This document shows, piece after piece, positions 52,883 through 64,000 of a stretch of 64,000 nt of DNA. The position numbers and the translations under genes were made by a program. The DNA lies in contig CM034547.1 of NCBI GenBank assembly GCA_020055645.1, positions 45,462,409 through 45,526,408 of the forward strand. Direction: 5' to 3'. The DNA is from Tomocerus qinae. Its lineage: Eukaryota > Arthropoda > Collembola > Entomobryomorpha > Tomoceridae. Numbering within the stretch: the first letter of the stretch is position 1; each line of letters opens with the position of its first letter. The notes beneath the pieces are model-generated. The model was not told where the DNA came from. It did no database searches and was given only the letters and a program-made list of their open reading frames with translations.

Positions 52883-55800
52883 TTATCTTAAATCTTAAGG
52901 CTTAAAATCAATGTAGATGTCTAGAATTTCTATTTTATTTACTATACACTACATTATATTATTCTTTTAAGGTGATATGTATGTGGATATACGACGAAGA
53001 TAGTTAAAGCTGAAATATCGAGTATTTGGTATTCATAGCTGGTATTCAACTACTAATAGTCAGTTAAAAATAGTTTTCTATGCATTCATAAATCATTTAT
53101 TAACTCAAAGAGAAAACTTTTTTCATGATCATGCTTTGTGATAACCTTTTCCTGTGAATGTTTATTTACATTTATTCTGTGGAAAAACAACTAGATAATA
53201 TTAGTCAATAAAATAATTAACCGAAGTTTGCATGTATACAATACAATAAAGATAGGAAATTATTACATCCGAGCATATCTTGTATCTTCGTCTTTGATTT
53301 AATAAACATTTTAAAATATCTACGATTAAGCTTCATGGAAATAATGCATTGATGTTTTCCTATTTATATTAATCCAAGCTATTGCATTACATAGAAGCCT
53401 CTATTGTAAACTATAGTCGAATCTTCAACTTACGTAATGGTGGTATATTCGTATAATATGCTTTCAAATATAAATATCCAAGCAAACATTAACTATTATT
53501 TAAAAAATCCTGACTTGTCAATCAGGAATCTCAAAATCGGCTTGGAAGAAAAATTTTAAAGATTTGAAACAAGATTGTAAATCTGTCAAACCTCTGGAAA
53601 GGATAGCTTGTAGTAGGAATTTAACTCGAATCCATCAGAATTGTCACTTCTTATTTTTTGCGCATGGCTTGCACAATTAAAACTGGAGTGTAGAGAGAAT
53701 TCTTCATCTTTATTATTGAAATCTAATTGCAATGGATAAAGGAAACCCAACTTCAAGGGTTATTATTTATTAATTCATTATTGTTCAGAATAGATCAGAA
53801 ATATAATTTCGTAAAAATTTATTGTCCCATCCATGTGTGCCAGCTTTGCTTTATCACTTATCAGCTAATTTAATGACTTGGTGGCCATAGTCATTTATTG
53901 TGAAAGTTCAAATTAAGCTTTTACTACTTATAATTATGTATGCTACTGGCTTCTGGAAGCTAATCACATTTGTAACGTAAAACTTTGGTACGTGAATTTT
54001 GTTTAGGTTAAATAATATGGTGAATGTGTTTTGATGTTGTTCATTTTTGAATTGAAATTTTAGGGATTCTCTGGTGTTAATTCCTTTTCTAATTAATACG
54101 ATCGAGGATGTGTGAATTGAATTTATCTCCTTTTTGGATGACAGTTTTGTAGATGTAGAATGTTTGGGGTTTTTAGCGATAGTTATGAATGATTGATAAT
54201 ATTATTAATATGAATGAACATTCTTCGAATAGGAGCCGTGTGAAGGTGAACTGGAGCCAGTTTCCACGCCCATGTGGACTGTAGCTGTTCAAAGAACAAA
54301 TTACATATTGAAATTATTATTCCTTGAATGAATTGCTATCATAGTCATAGTTTACTGTGGGTCGCCAATTCCTTCCTTCTTCTGACGTCTGTCAGGCTCT
54401 GTTGTGACTGTGACGCAACAAAAATCATTTACCAATTCAAAGTAATTGCCACTAACATGATTAAATATTTTCTTTGTTGGAAGTTTTACCATTATGGAAG
54501 CCACGCACGGATTGCATTTCAACAATTTCTTAAAATCTAATCAATTTGCGAGTTTATCTCCCTTAACTATTTCTAATCATGCTTATAATTCAAATTTTCG
54601 ACGGTATTGACTCTCAAATCTATAGATTTGAGAGTCAATACCGTCGAAAAATATTGGGCAACGTTTGTAACTTTTAACTTACTGAATATTTTAAAAGTTG
54701 CCAATGCTTACTTCTTGGTTATACCGACTTGAAACCATTGATTATCCTGATGGATAAATTATCTAATAATGTTCGTCACACAAAGATAGCTAAAGGGGAG
54801 TATTTTGCTGTATTATTACAAATCCTAGATGTAAACTTATACTTCAGATAAGTATGGATAGTATACATATAAGCAGAACTATTTGAAGAGAATGGGATTG
54901 CCAGTACTAATGTCATGGAAAATTTATAACATTGCTGCATAAAAGAAGGTTCAAAAAATACTTACATGTTACAAGTAACCTGTCGCATAATTGTGCAAAA
55001 ATGATGGATTCAACCTGAACTCTCTTCTATTATGTCTGAATGCAAATATGATAAAATATTGTATTATGTTTGGTTCCCAGGGATGATTGCATATACGCGT
55101 TTGCTTTCGCCATTCTTATGGAATGTACTTACATTTTACATTTTTTAATTAATTGATGAAATACTTTTGGGATTACATGGCAAATGTATAATTATATGGC
55201 AAATAATATCTGTGTTTACACGGAGAAATGCTCTTTGGGGGACAAGCAATGTAACAAATAGCAGTAGCATTTTACATACATTATAAGTTATTTACAATTT
55301 TAGAATAATGCTGGCATTGAATACAACTCCCACTATAAATTCGAGACATAGGCTACTATTGAATTGATTAGTAAAGAAAGGAAGAGTATAATATATTCTA
55401 CCAAGAGTAAGTCGAGTACACATTCTTTCCTTACTATAAGGCTACTATAAGGAATGGTATTATTGATCTGTCGCCCTATAGACAAGCACCAATGCAGAAA
55501 TCTGTATAACTAGTTACTTCCTTATAATTCACTCTCTTATAGTACATATATGTAGTAATACCTATGAAATAGCAAGGTAAATACCTGTGCAGATAGATAA
55601 TTGTAGCTATGTTGTAATACCAGCACTTGAATTCAAATGGACTCACGCAATACGCATTATTCTAGTTTTTGCACACCTGGATGTACTAGGAAATGGCTCG
55701 GCTGTAAGAACTGTAAGAGCCCAGTCCAGCCAAAAAGCAAATGTAGTGTGCTGTATACAACACACGAAAGAGACAGAATTGAAGTGGCTGTACAATAATA

Positions 55801-58800
55801 TGACAATCATTTGTTTGTACTTATAACTATAGAATTCTCTTTAACCAGTATGTGTACACTCACTGCCAGTATATAGAGATATATATCCTGTGTACTTGTT
55901 ATTGAACCTTTTTGTTGCAAAACTGCTTTAGTATCTTCTCGTCCTTGCTGGCCAGCTTTAGTTGTGCTTCTGCAAGATAAGCATCATCATCATATGCCAT
56001 TTGTGTACATTTCCAAAATCATACGCATCAAAGGCACTGCATCGACTTCGAGCGAAAACATTTACCATGTAAGTACAATTCCTCACATTCACAATTCCTT
56101 CTGTAAACTGTTTAATTTTATGTAATCGAAATAATATTATGACATTACATAACTCAAATTTGACTATTTTCTATTTCTTCGTATTTCATTATAAAAATGC
56201 TACTTTTTAATATTCACACACATCTATTCAGAATTTCTAATTAAATACAAGTTACTGTATTAATTGTGTTATTGTACTTAACTTCCTATGGTTTTAACTG
56301 CTCGGTATATTCAGTTACGAATTCGGTGGAATGCATAATGGTTAAAGGGATCAGCCAGTGGTACATGTGTTATAAAATATCTAAAACGAAACGATTCAAA
56401 CAATAGAAGTTAGTGTGGGTATTGATAATAGTTGAACCCAGCTAAGGGGCGAACCTGGCACTCAAGAGAAATTGAGCAGGCAACCCATCACGGTAATAAA
56501 AACAATTCCGGTTCAAATGGGGAATAATAAAACATTATTTTTATTAATCACCCCAGAATGTTCCCCTTTAAAATCAGAAAAATTAGATTCCGGGATTTTG
56601 GAAAACGAATTGCCTTCTTTAGCTAATTATTTCCATTCAATCACCAATAATCATCTTATGTGAATTCGTATTATTGTTCTGATGTTATAATAATATGAAA
56701 CAACTCAATTCGTTGGTTTAGAGGGAGGGGCATGCGCATTTTACTTTTGTGCTTTCAAGGAACGTGCATATATTACGTTGATAGTTAATGGGAGGAAGCG
56801 ATGCCCAAAAGAGTCACAGCTAGCACTTGCGCTACACTTGAGAAAGGGGATTTTACGTTACGTAATGTATGCAGGTTTCCTAGGCGGTCGTACCAAGACA
56901 TAGATAGTCAGGTATTAGTGCGATTATATTATAGAATAGCTAATTTCAGTGGTGTGTAAAGCCTTTCACTATAACAGAAGGAAAATGTAGCACTCATAGA
57001 CTAAAAAACTAACCTACCTTGATGATCCTATAATTTCCATGTGTATGAGTAAAGCTGTATACTATTGTGTATTGTATACCATTTCAAAATATTGGGATGA
57101 ACTCCTTGACACTGTAGGCAAATAACAATCATTAAGCATTTTATAAGTACCTATTATTATCATGGCCCATGATGACATAGTGTTGTAAAGTAAAGAGTAT
57201 GTAGACTGCAATGCAAGTTGTATATAATAATGTGGAAGTTTTAACTTTGAACTACAAATGCAAATTCTAGGATTTTCATATGATTCATGTTAAAATAAAT
57301 TTCGTGAGACTCAACAGGATACTTCATTTGCAGCAAAGACACTTAAAGAATGTAAAAAGCCCTTGTTCCGTTGATTAAATATAAATGTAAAATTACTAGC
57401 CAAAACGTCGTATCGATCAATCATAAAACAAGTTATTATGAACTTTTATTCTTATTTTATTGACTAGGAATGTTTCCTGTTGAGACACAGAAAATATAGA
57501 TAACTTTAAAATGAATTCTATGAAAATCCTAGAATCTGAATGTATAGTTCAGTTAAGAAGTGTTTATAGTATACAGCTTCATGACATTGCTGTGAGCGTA
57601 ATTATTTTGAATTCCGTTCGAATTTGCATCTTTTTCACAAGTTGCATTATTGCAATTCTCAAGTTGAGTTATCTGATTCATCCTAACTTTACGAACTTAT
57701 AATTCTCTGTCTGCTCCAACCTAATCTCATGTTATTGTTATAGCCAGAAATAATCTCATTGTAAAACCTGTTACAGTTCGTCGGAAGATATCTATAATTG
57801 CAATCAGGAAAATCAAGCTGGGAATTATTTTTTGTAGCTTTTGCATCTGACAAAAAACGCATAGGAATATTAGCTTTATTAATATCAACAAAAAATAGCA
57901 CAGTATTGAATATGTAGGTGCAATTTGAGTTGCATAATAGAACGAATCAGCTTGTAATTATTTCGACTATGAAGTATAAGTATAACGTGTTCATTTTTTA
58001 TTCAATGCCAAATAGGTTAAGGTCCTTGCCTGTACTCATTGTTAAATATTATTCTTGTTAAATACCACAAGATGCCTAGACAGTGCAAGCAAATGCAAAT
58101 ACTAGAAGTACTTGACTTTTTGATTAACAAATACTATATGTATATACAGGGATAGGGAGAGTAACTACAACAATCTAGTGGAGTAGGTCGTCTTCGAGTC
58201 TTTGATCTTTGACTTCAGTATCTTTCAGTTTCATATGTTAGTTAGTGTACCAGCTTTAACTGGATTAAAATCACAGTTCGTGTGAATTTAAATTTTTGCA
58301 CTCTGAACTTTTGGTGAGTACTATTAATAGACTAATTTCATTCAAGAATGCAAAAAGTGCATATCCAGACAGTCTAACTAATGAAGATAAATTCATTAAA
58401 CTCCATTGGTGATCAGTAATAGAAGCCACAGCGATTTATTACGAAACCTAAAGGATAAATGGAAAAATCCATCATCATGAATCTGTTAATTATTCTTAAC
58501 AGTTAGTACTACTTAGGTTTAGAACTGCTGAAATCAATTCTTTTCTAATAGTAATTTTATGATTGAATTGAAACAAATAATAGTGGTCTAAGTTTTATAC
58601 TCAAGCATGTATCTATTTAGTTAAATTCCATGGCTAGAATAGGCTAGACTTTTTCCTAGTAATAATTTCCTTGTTCTACCTCTACCCTAACAACTTTTTG
58701 CTGTACCTGCGGTTTACCTTCGAAAATAAATTTTCCTAGATTTTGCCCAAAGCTTTAGCATAAGACGTGATTGGAATGAAAGGTCTTAATTGTTGAGACT

Positions 58801-58894
58801 ATAAAGACAATTGATTGTGGCCTAAATAAAATTCTTGATTCTTTTCAGATGAGATGTTAAGCAAGTTGTAATTTACCAGTGTAAATTATCAACA
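52883..58894. other. 6-kb spacer between BVMO-2 and BVMO-3
   Basis: The largest spacer in the array. I see no BVMO exon remnant or other recognised gene in it. It contains the 56-bp perfect palindrome described separately. The left end contains the copy 2 3' UTR. Confidence 0.45.
54595..54650. repeat. 56-bp perfect palindrome without spacer
   Basis: Two 28-nt arms that are exact reverse complements meet at 54622/54623 (centre atctatagat). The arms read outward to ttttcgacgg on the left and ccgtcgaaaa on the right, and pairing stops at 54594/54651. It is non-coding and lies between BVMO-2 and BVMO-3. Confidence 0.97.
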
Positions 58895-61147
58895 ATGCCT
58901 GGAATGAAACATCCTGAGGGCAGAAAACCCGACATAGCAATAATCGGAGCTGGGTAACTAATCCTATTACATTTCCTGTGTATAACTTAAATTGGAATCT
59001 AAATGTTGAATGTAAAAATTATTAGAACCATGTAAAATGTCAAATTAGTAAATTGTAAAATCATACTATTATGTATTAGTGTTTCTATAATAAAATGTCT
59101 TTATGAACAGTGTCTCTGGACTTTGTGCAGCAATTCAGCTTCAGCAGCAATTAGGAATAGATTCATTCACAATATTCGAGCGCAATTCAGAAGTCGGTGG
59201 GACTTGGTTGACAAATACATATCCAGGTTTTTTTTTTAATTCTTTAAAGTAAAGCTCAATGTTTTAATGTAGTTTTGTAACATTTTATTATTTGATCTGT
59301 AATTCCAGGTTGTGCTTGCGATGTTGCAAGCCATCTCTACAGTTTCTCATTTGAGCTCAATCCAAGTAAAATCCATTTCTAATTAATTATATTTAATTAC
59401 TAATTTCTGACTCTCTTACTGGATGTTTTTGATTTTTACAGACTGGTCAAGCACTTATCCGTCTTACCGAGAAATATGGAATTACTTTAAAGGGCTAGCA
59501 GAGAAATATAACGTTTATTCGCATACAAAGTTTAATACACATGTGAAGAGTTTAACTTGGGACGAGCATCTTTGGAAATGGATTGTTGTTACGTCAGATC
59601 TGGGAAAATTAGATGCATTGGATGAAGAGAGATCTTTCGACATCGTGTAAGACAACTTTCTAAGACTCTTAAAAATGTTTACTGCCAAAAACTAATTTTT
59701 CTTTCGAATAGGATCAATGCAGTCGGTGCTCTGCGTGTTCCAAACTTTCCTAAAGAGTTTGTCTCATTCCAAGGGCCATTGCTTCACTCTGCAGAATGGG
59801 ATCACAGTATCTCATTAAAAGACCGAAAGGTAGCCATAGTAGGAAGCGGAGCCAGTGCCATTCAGCTAATCCCGGAAATTGTGGATAAGGTTAAAGAGTT
59901 GCATGTCTACCAGAGAAAACCCGCCTACGTAATGCCAAAGCGTCAATACAAGTTTCCTAATACTGTCAAATGGCTGTTTGCTACCTTTCCACTCTTGATG
60001 TGGATATTTAGATGTCTTATATTTTGGTACCATGAACTAATGTTTCCAGCATTTAATCCCAAATCATTTCTTCATAAACTGGGTCAGTTCTCTATATAAC
60101 AAATCTTAGCAATGTTTTATATAGGACAAATTGAAATAAATATTTCAAGATCAATTAATGCTTATAACACTAATGAGAAAATCTTTTGTTTTTCATTTCC
60201 TTTAGCTATTCGGGAATCGAAGCGTTTTCGTAGGAAAAAGATCCCTGATCAAATCAGCCTATACAAAGCTCTCTCTCCCCAATACTCGTTTGGATGTAAA
60301 AGAGTTCTTATTTCTCAAGAGTATTATCCTGCCATGGCTTCCCCAAAAGTTAAACTGCATACTGATAATGTTGATAAAGTTTTAGGCAAAACAATTTACA
60401 CTTCGGATGGAGAATCTGAAGAAGTAGAGGTACTCTACATATTATAGCTCTTAAGAATAAATAAATAACAAAATAATTAGTTAATTGTGGAAGATGAGAC
60501 TAAAAGATAATGAATGAATTGTTGAAGATACTGATTCTGGCAACTGGATATCGCATCCAAGATTATTTCGCTCCAATGGAAGTCTTCGGTGTGAACGGAG
60601 AAAATATGCTAAAATCCTGGAAGAAATATGGGCCACAATCATATTATGGAATCATTGCGGCACATACTCCCAATATTTTTATGCTATTAGGGCCTAATAC
60701 GGTACTTTAATAATATTACTATAAAGCTATATTTATCACTGTAATTACTACCAAATAGGCAACACTTATTTTTATCTGACTGTCATGTTTTTATTGACTT
60801 TTAAAATAATTTTGGTCATTGTAACACTTACTTGTAACCTATAGGGTCTTGGACACAACTCTGTGATATTCCAAATAGAATGCCAAACAAACTTCGTGAT
60901 AGCTACAATCAGGGAGATGATGAGAAGAAACGCTCGATACATGTGTGTAAAACCTTCGGCTGAGAAAGAATTTATGAACGAGTTGAAATTAAATTTAAAA
61001 GAGACTGTTTGGGGAAGCACTGAATGTGGATCTTGGTATGCGGATGCCAGAGGGGAAATCACAACTCTTTGGCCCAAAAGTTGCATTGAGTACTGGAGAC
61101 AAACAAGAAATGTTGATTTTTCAAAAATTGACTTCAAATCTTTGTGA
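58895..61147 (+). CDS. Baeyer-Villiger-type flavin monooxygenase, tandem copy 3 (BVMO-3)
   Basis: Same predicted chemistry as BVMO-1. Exons: 58895-58953, 59111-59226, 59309-59365, 59442-59646, 59712-60082, 60206-60429, 60528-60701 and 60845-61147; every junction is in phase, 502 residues. Motifs: GAGVSG, GGTW, YPGCACD with Asp63, fingerprint [12 protein letters not shown] (165-176), GSGASA, GCKRV with Arg302, ATGY, LGHNSV, and the C-terminal SWY...LWP block. It shares the exon layout of copy 2 (no C-terminal intron, intron within the YPG codons). The start chosen is the first ATG with the short leader [12 protein letters not shown] before the FAD strand. Acceptor of exon 60528 (gttgaag) is weak but conserved phase and exon length (174 nt) support it. 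Confidence 0.92.
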
Positions 61148-61203
61148 TGATTTTGCTTCTTGAAATACTTCTTATCTAATTCTTGTGTATAGCAATTTAT
61201 TTC

Positions 61204-61209
61204 AATAAA
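61204..61209 (+). promoter_or_regulatory. Candidate polyadenylation signal of BVMO-3
   Basis: AATAAA 57 nt after the BVMO-3 stop codon. The next copy starts only about 0.7 kb further on, so transcripts must end in this spacer. Confidence 0.55.
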
Positions 61210-61889
61210 TGACGGTCCCGGACAGCGGTTTTAATATTGTATTAATTTTAAATCAATATAATGTCAACTTGAATTCATTTCTTACATATAATAAAATACA
61301 TTGTAGTACAAAAACTTGAATTGAGCACATAAAAATATTAATGCATAATATTACGTTATATAGTAGCTACAGTGGCAATAAATTGAAGACTGCAGAAACC
61401 TTGAGAGGAATGATCATTATTATGAGTAAATGATGAAATGGCAATTATTCTTGTAAACTGTGAAGCACTCCGTTTTATATCAAAGCAGGCTGTCAACACT
61501 AAGAGTTCTTTTAAAAAGATTTTACTAAGCAAAGCATTTGGAAATAAATAAATTGGTACGTTCCTGTCTGAAGTACATCAATTCCGCTAGGCTCAACCAT
61601 GAAGAACTACTAATCCCCAAAGCTTATGATGCACATCAAAAACCTGTTTTTATACAGTTTTACAATTTATACAGCTCTCAGGTATACTACAACTACCTTA
61701 GTGTATATGAAAAGACAATCGTGAAGGTATCTGAGGGAATGTAAAAGTTGCAAACACAATTAGATGCTAAATAGGATACCTTATAGCATAGCAGTACAGT
61801 TCTGCCTTCTTCTTAAGGTGGTTATTACAAATGCACAGCCTAAATGAAAGTTAGCCAAATCTGTCAATTACAGACGAAATGGTATTAAA

Positions 61890-64000
61890 ATGACTAAAAT
61901 GATTGCGTCGAAATATTCAAAAGTGCAATACTGTCCAAATGTGTGTATTATAGGTGCTGGGTAAGGAACTCTTTGTTATGTTATAATATTTCCTAATGCA
62001 AGTTCACAATTTCATTTGAAATTTTAATTTGTCCTAACAAGAATAAGAAGATTGAATAAAAATTTTAAAAATTATCTCAGATTTTCAGGTCTTTGTGCAG
62101 CTATTCAACTCATTCGCAAACTAAAATTATCGACCTTTACGATTTACGAAAGTCGGTATGATGTTGGAGGAACTTGGCTTGTAAATTCTTATCCAGGGTA
62201 ATAATACTCGTTTCCCATTTTTATGTACTTACATATTTATTGTTTAAGATCGATTATTTTTATGTGTTGGTTAATAGATGTGCAAGTGATATTCAAGGTC
62301 ACCTTTACAGCTTCTCTTTTGAACCAAATCCCTGTAAGATTATTTTATCTTCTTTTCAAATTCTTAATCGCACAAAAGTGTGTTTGTTCAAAAGTATTGG
62401 TTATTTTTAGTTTGGTCTTCCAACTATCCTTCCCAGAAAGAGATATGGACTTATCAAAAGACTGTAGCAGCTAAATACAATTTGTATCCTCATATCCAAT
62501 TTAATACAGAAGTCAAAAGTGCTACTTGGGATGAAGAACTGAGAAAATGGAGGGTTATCATCATGGAAAAGAATGCTAATGTATCAACATCACATTTTGA
62601 GAGAGAAGTTACCTTCGATATTGTGTAATAATAATTTACATTTGGGAAGATATAATTAATACATATTTCGAATTGGTAAAACGTAATTTAAGTCACTGAT
62701 GTTAACTTTTATAACGAAGAATTTGCTGATTTCCAGAATAAATGGATCAGGAAGTTTGCGAGTTCCAAATATTCCGCAAGAATTTCTGTCTTTTAAGGGC
62801 CTAATGACTCATTCTGGAGACTGGAACCCATCGATTCTATTAGATGAAACGAAAAATGTAGCAGTTATAGGTTCGGGTGCTAGTGCAGCTCAAATAATTC
62901 CAGCCATCGCTGAAAAAGTCAAAGCACTTCACGTGTATCAAAGAAAAGCTCCTTGGGTCATTCCATGCATTCAATTTTCATTCCCCGAGAGAGTCCAATC
63001 ACTTTTTGCATACTTTCCGATTCTAATGTGGATTTTTAGATGCCTTATATTTTTGTTCAATGAAATTCATCACTCTGCTCTTCATGTCAACACTCTACTA
63101 AATAAAATCGGTATGAGCATTTTTAAATTTCTTTTTCATGCTCTTTTATATATTTTAATGTATTAATTATCTTAAATTGTAATTAGCTCCACTGAAAGTG
63201 AAATTTCACATGAAAAACCACCTAAAGGACAAAGAAAAGCTTTACGAAGAGTTAATTCCAAACTATCCTTTCGGGTGCAACAAGGTTGTTCTATCCAGTG
63301 ATTACCACTTAGCATTATCATTGCCTCAGGTTCACATACACTCTAGTCCTATCACTCAAGTCACAAAAGACAGCATTCTCACGGAAAATGGCGAGTCACA
63401 AAAAATAGATGTACGTTTTTAAAAGAATATTTACATTATTTACACTATTATTTAAATTATTTTCAGTATAATTTTATTTTTTAAATAATCGTTTTTAGAT
63501 TCTTATCTTAGCCACTGGGTTTCGGGCACAAGACTACTTTTCTCCGATGGAGATAGTTGGCAAAAACAAAGAAAATATTTTGAATTCATGGAAAACTGAT
63601 GGGCCCAGAACATATTTAGGAGTAACATGTCACAATACACCCAACTTGTTCATGATTTATGGACCGAATACGGTATTTTTTAAACTTTAACTGTTTTCCA
63701 TAATAACAACTACATTTAACTACATTTAAATTTCAAGAGTACATGAAAAATATTTAATGACGGAAATATATACTTTTATCTGACTTTTATCCACTAAAAA
63801 ATTTAACATGAGATACTAATACCACATCAGGCATGTTAATGAAAACTACAAGTTAATCATATCAACCTTTATTTATAAGTTAACAGTGTTATTGAAGAAT
63901 GAAGGCATTTACGTTAACAAAAGTACTGATTTATTTTCTTTTCCATTAATTATTATAGTCACCTGGACACAACAGTATTTTATTTATGATAGAATGTCAA
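61890..64000 (+). CDS. Baeyer-Villiger-type flavin monooxygenase, tandem copy 4 (BVMO-4), cut by window end
   Basis: Exons: 61890-61960, 62081-62197, 62278-62333, 62411-62624, 62737-63110, 63187-63410, 63499-63672 and 63959-64000 (continues past the window); frame is intact throughout. Leader MTKMIASKYSKVQYCPN, then GAGFSG, GGTW, and YPGCASD with Asp67, the second Cys of the usual CACD changed to Ser. The fingerprint is FKGLMTHSGDWN (172-183), with Asn in place of the final Asp. GCNKV replaces GCKRV, so Lys310 stands where copies 1-3 have the catalytic-site arginine, and the next YY is YH. ATGF and PGHNS follow. With an open frame and conserved splice sites it is not a simple pseudogene; it may have a changed reaction, for example NADPH oxidation or another oxygenation, or be a non-catalytic relative. 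That is inference. Confidence 0.9.

Noticed and set aside
56420-56663. Open frame and ggttcaaat near a short repeat-like segment
   Set aside because: No tRNA fold, no domain, and no sign of an element end; left uncalled.

Overview
This is a stretch of AT-rich animal nuclear DNA with spliced genes, most likely from an arthropod. The first gene is the 3' half of a Dscam-type receptor with two candidate alternative transmembrane exons, an arrangement known from insects. A later gene is an arthropod-type troponin C whose first coding exon contains only the ATG. I cannot name the species. All gene models below were assembled by eye from splice sites, reading-frame phase and family motifs; no transcript or database evidence was available.

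Layout. (1) 1-6012, plus strand: C-terminal part of Dscam (FNIII domains, Ig10, FNIII-5 and FNIII-6, two alternative transmembrane exons, cytoplasmic tail, stop). (2) 6013-10750: no gene seen; probably the Dscam 3' UTR plus intergenic DNA. (3) 10751-23758, minus strand: an M13 (neprilysin/ECE-like) zinc metallopeptidase of about 16-17 exons, tail-to-tail with Dscam, with two minisatellites in its introns. (4) 23759-28847: nothing recognised. (5) 28848-32978, minus: an unrecognised coiled-coil protein gene, probably with a Ser/Pro-rich 5' exon. (6) 37659-40519, minus: complete troponin C, with a MEF2-type site upstream. (7) 40520-45817: nothing firm. (8) 45818 to the window end, plus: four tandem genes for Baeyer-Villiger-type flavin monooxygenases (BVMO-1 to BVMO-4, the last cut by the window end), with a 56-bp perfect palindrome between copies 2 and 3.

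The BVMO array is the most unusual content. All four proteins carry both Rossmann motifs and a FxGxxxHxxxW fingerprint. The copies share intron phases and two identical exon lengths (224 and 174 nt), so they arose by tandem duplication. From memory, their YPGCACD and C-terminal SWY...LWP signatures resemble fungal BVMOs more than animal FMOs, so an old horizontal transfer is worth testing. BVMO-4 has lysine where the other three have the KR arginine aligned with the BVMO catalytic arginine, which suggests altered or lost Baeyer-Villiger chemistry. The other genes (adhesion receptor, peptidase, muscle calcium sensor) have no evident functional link to the array.
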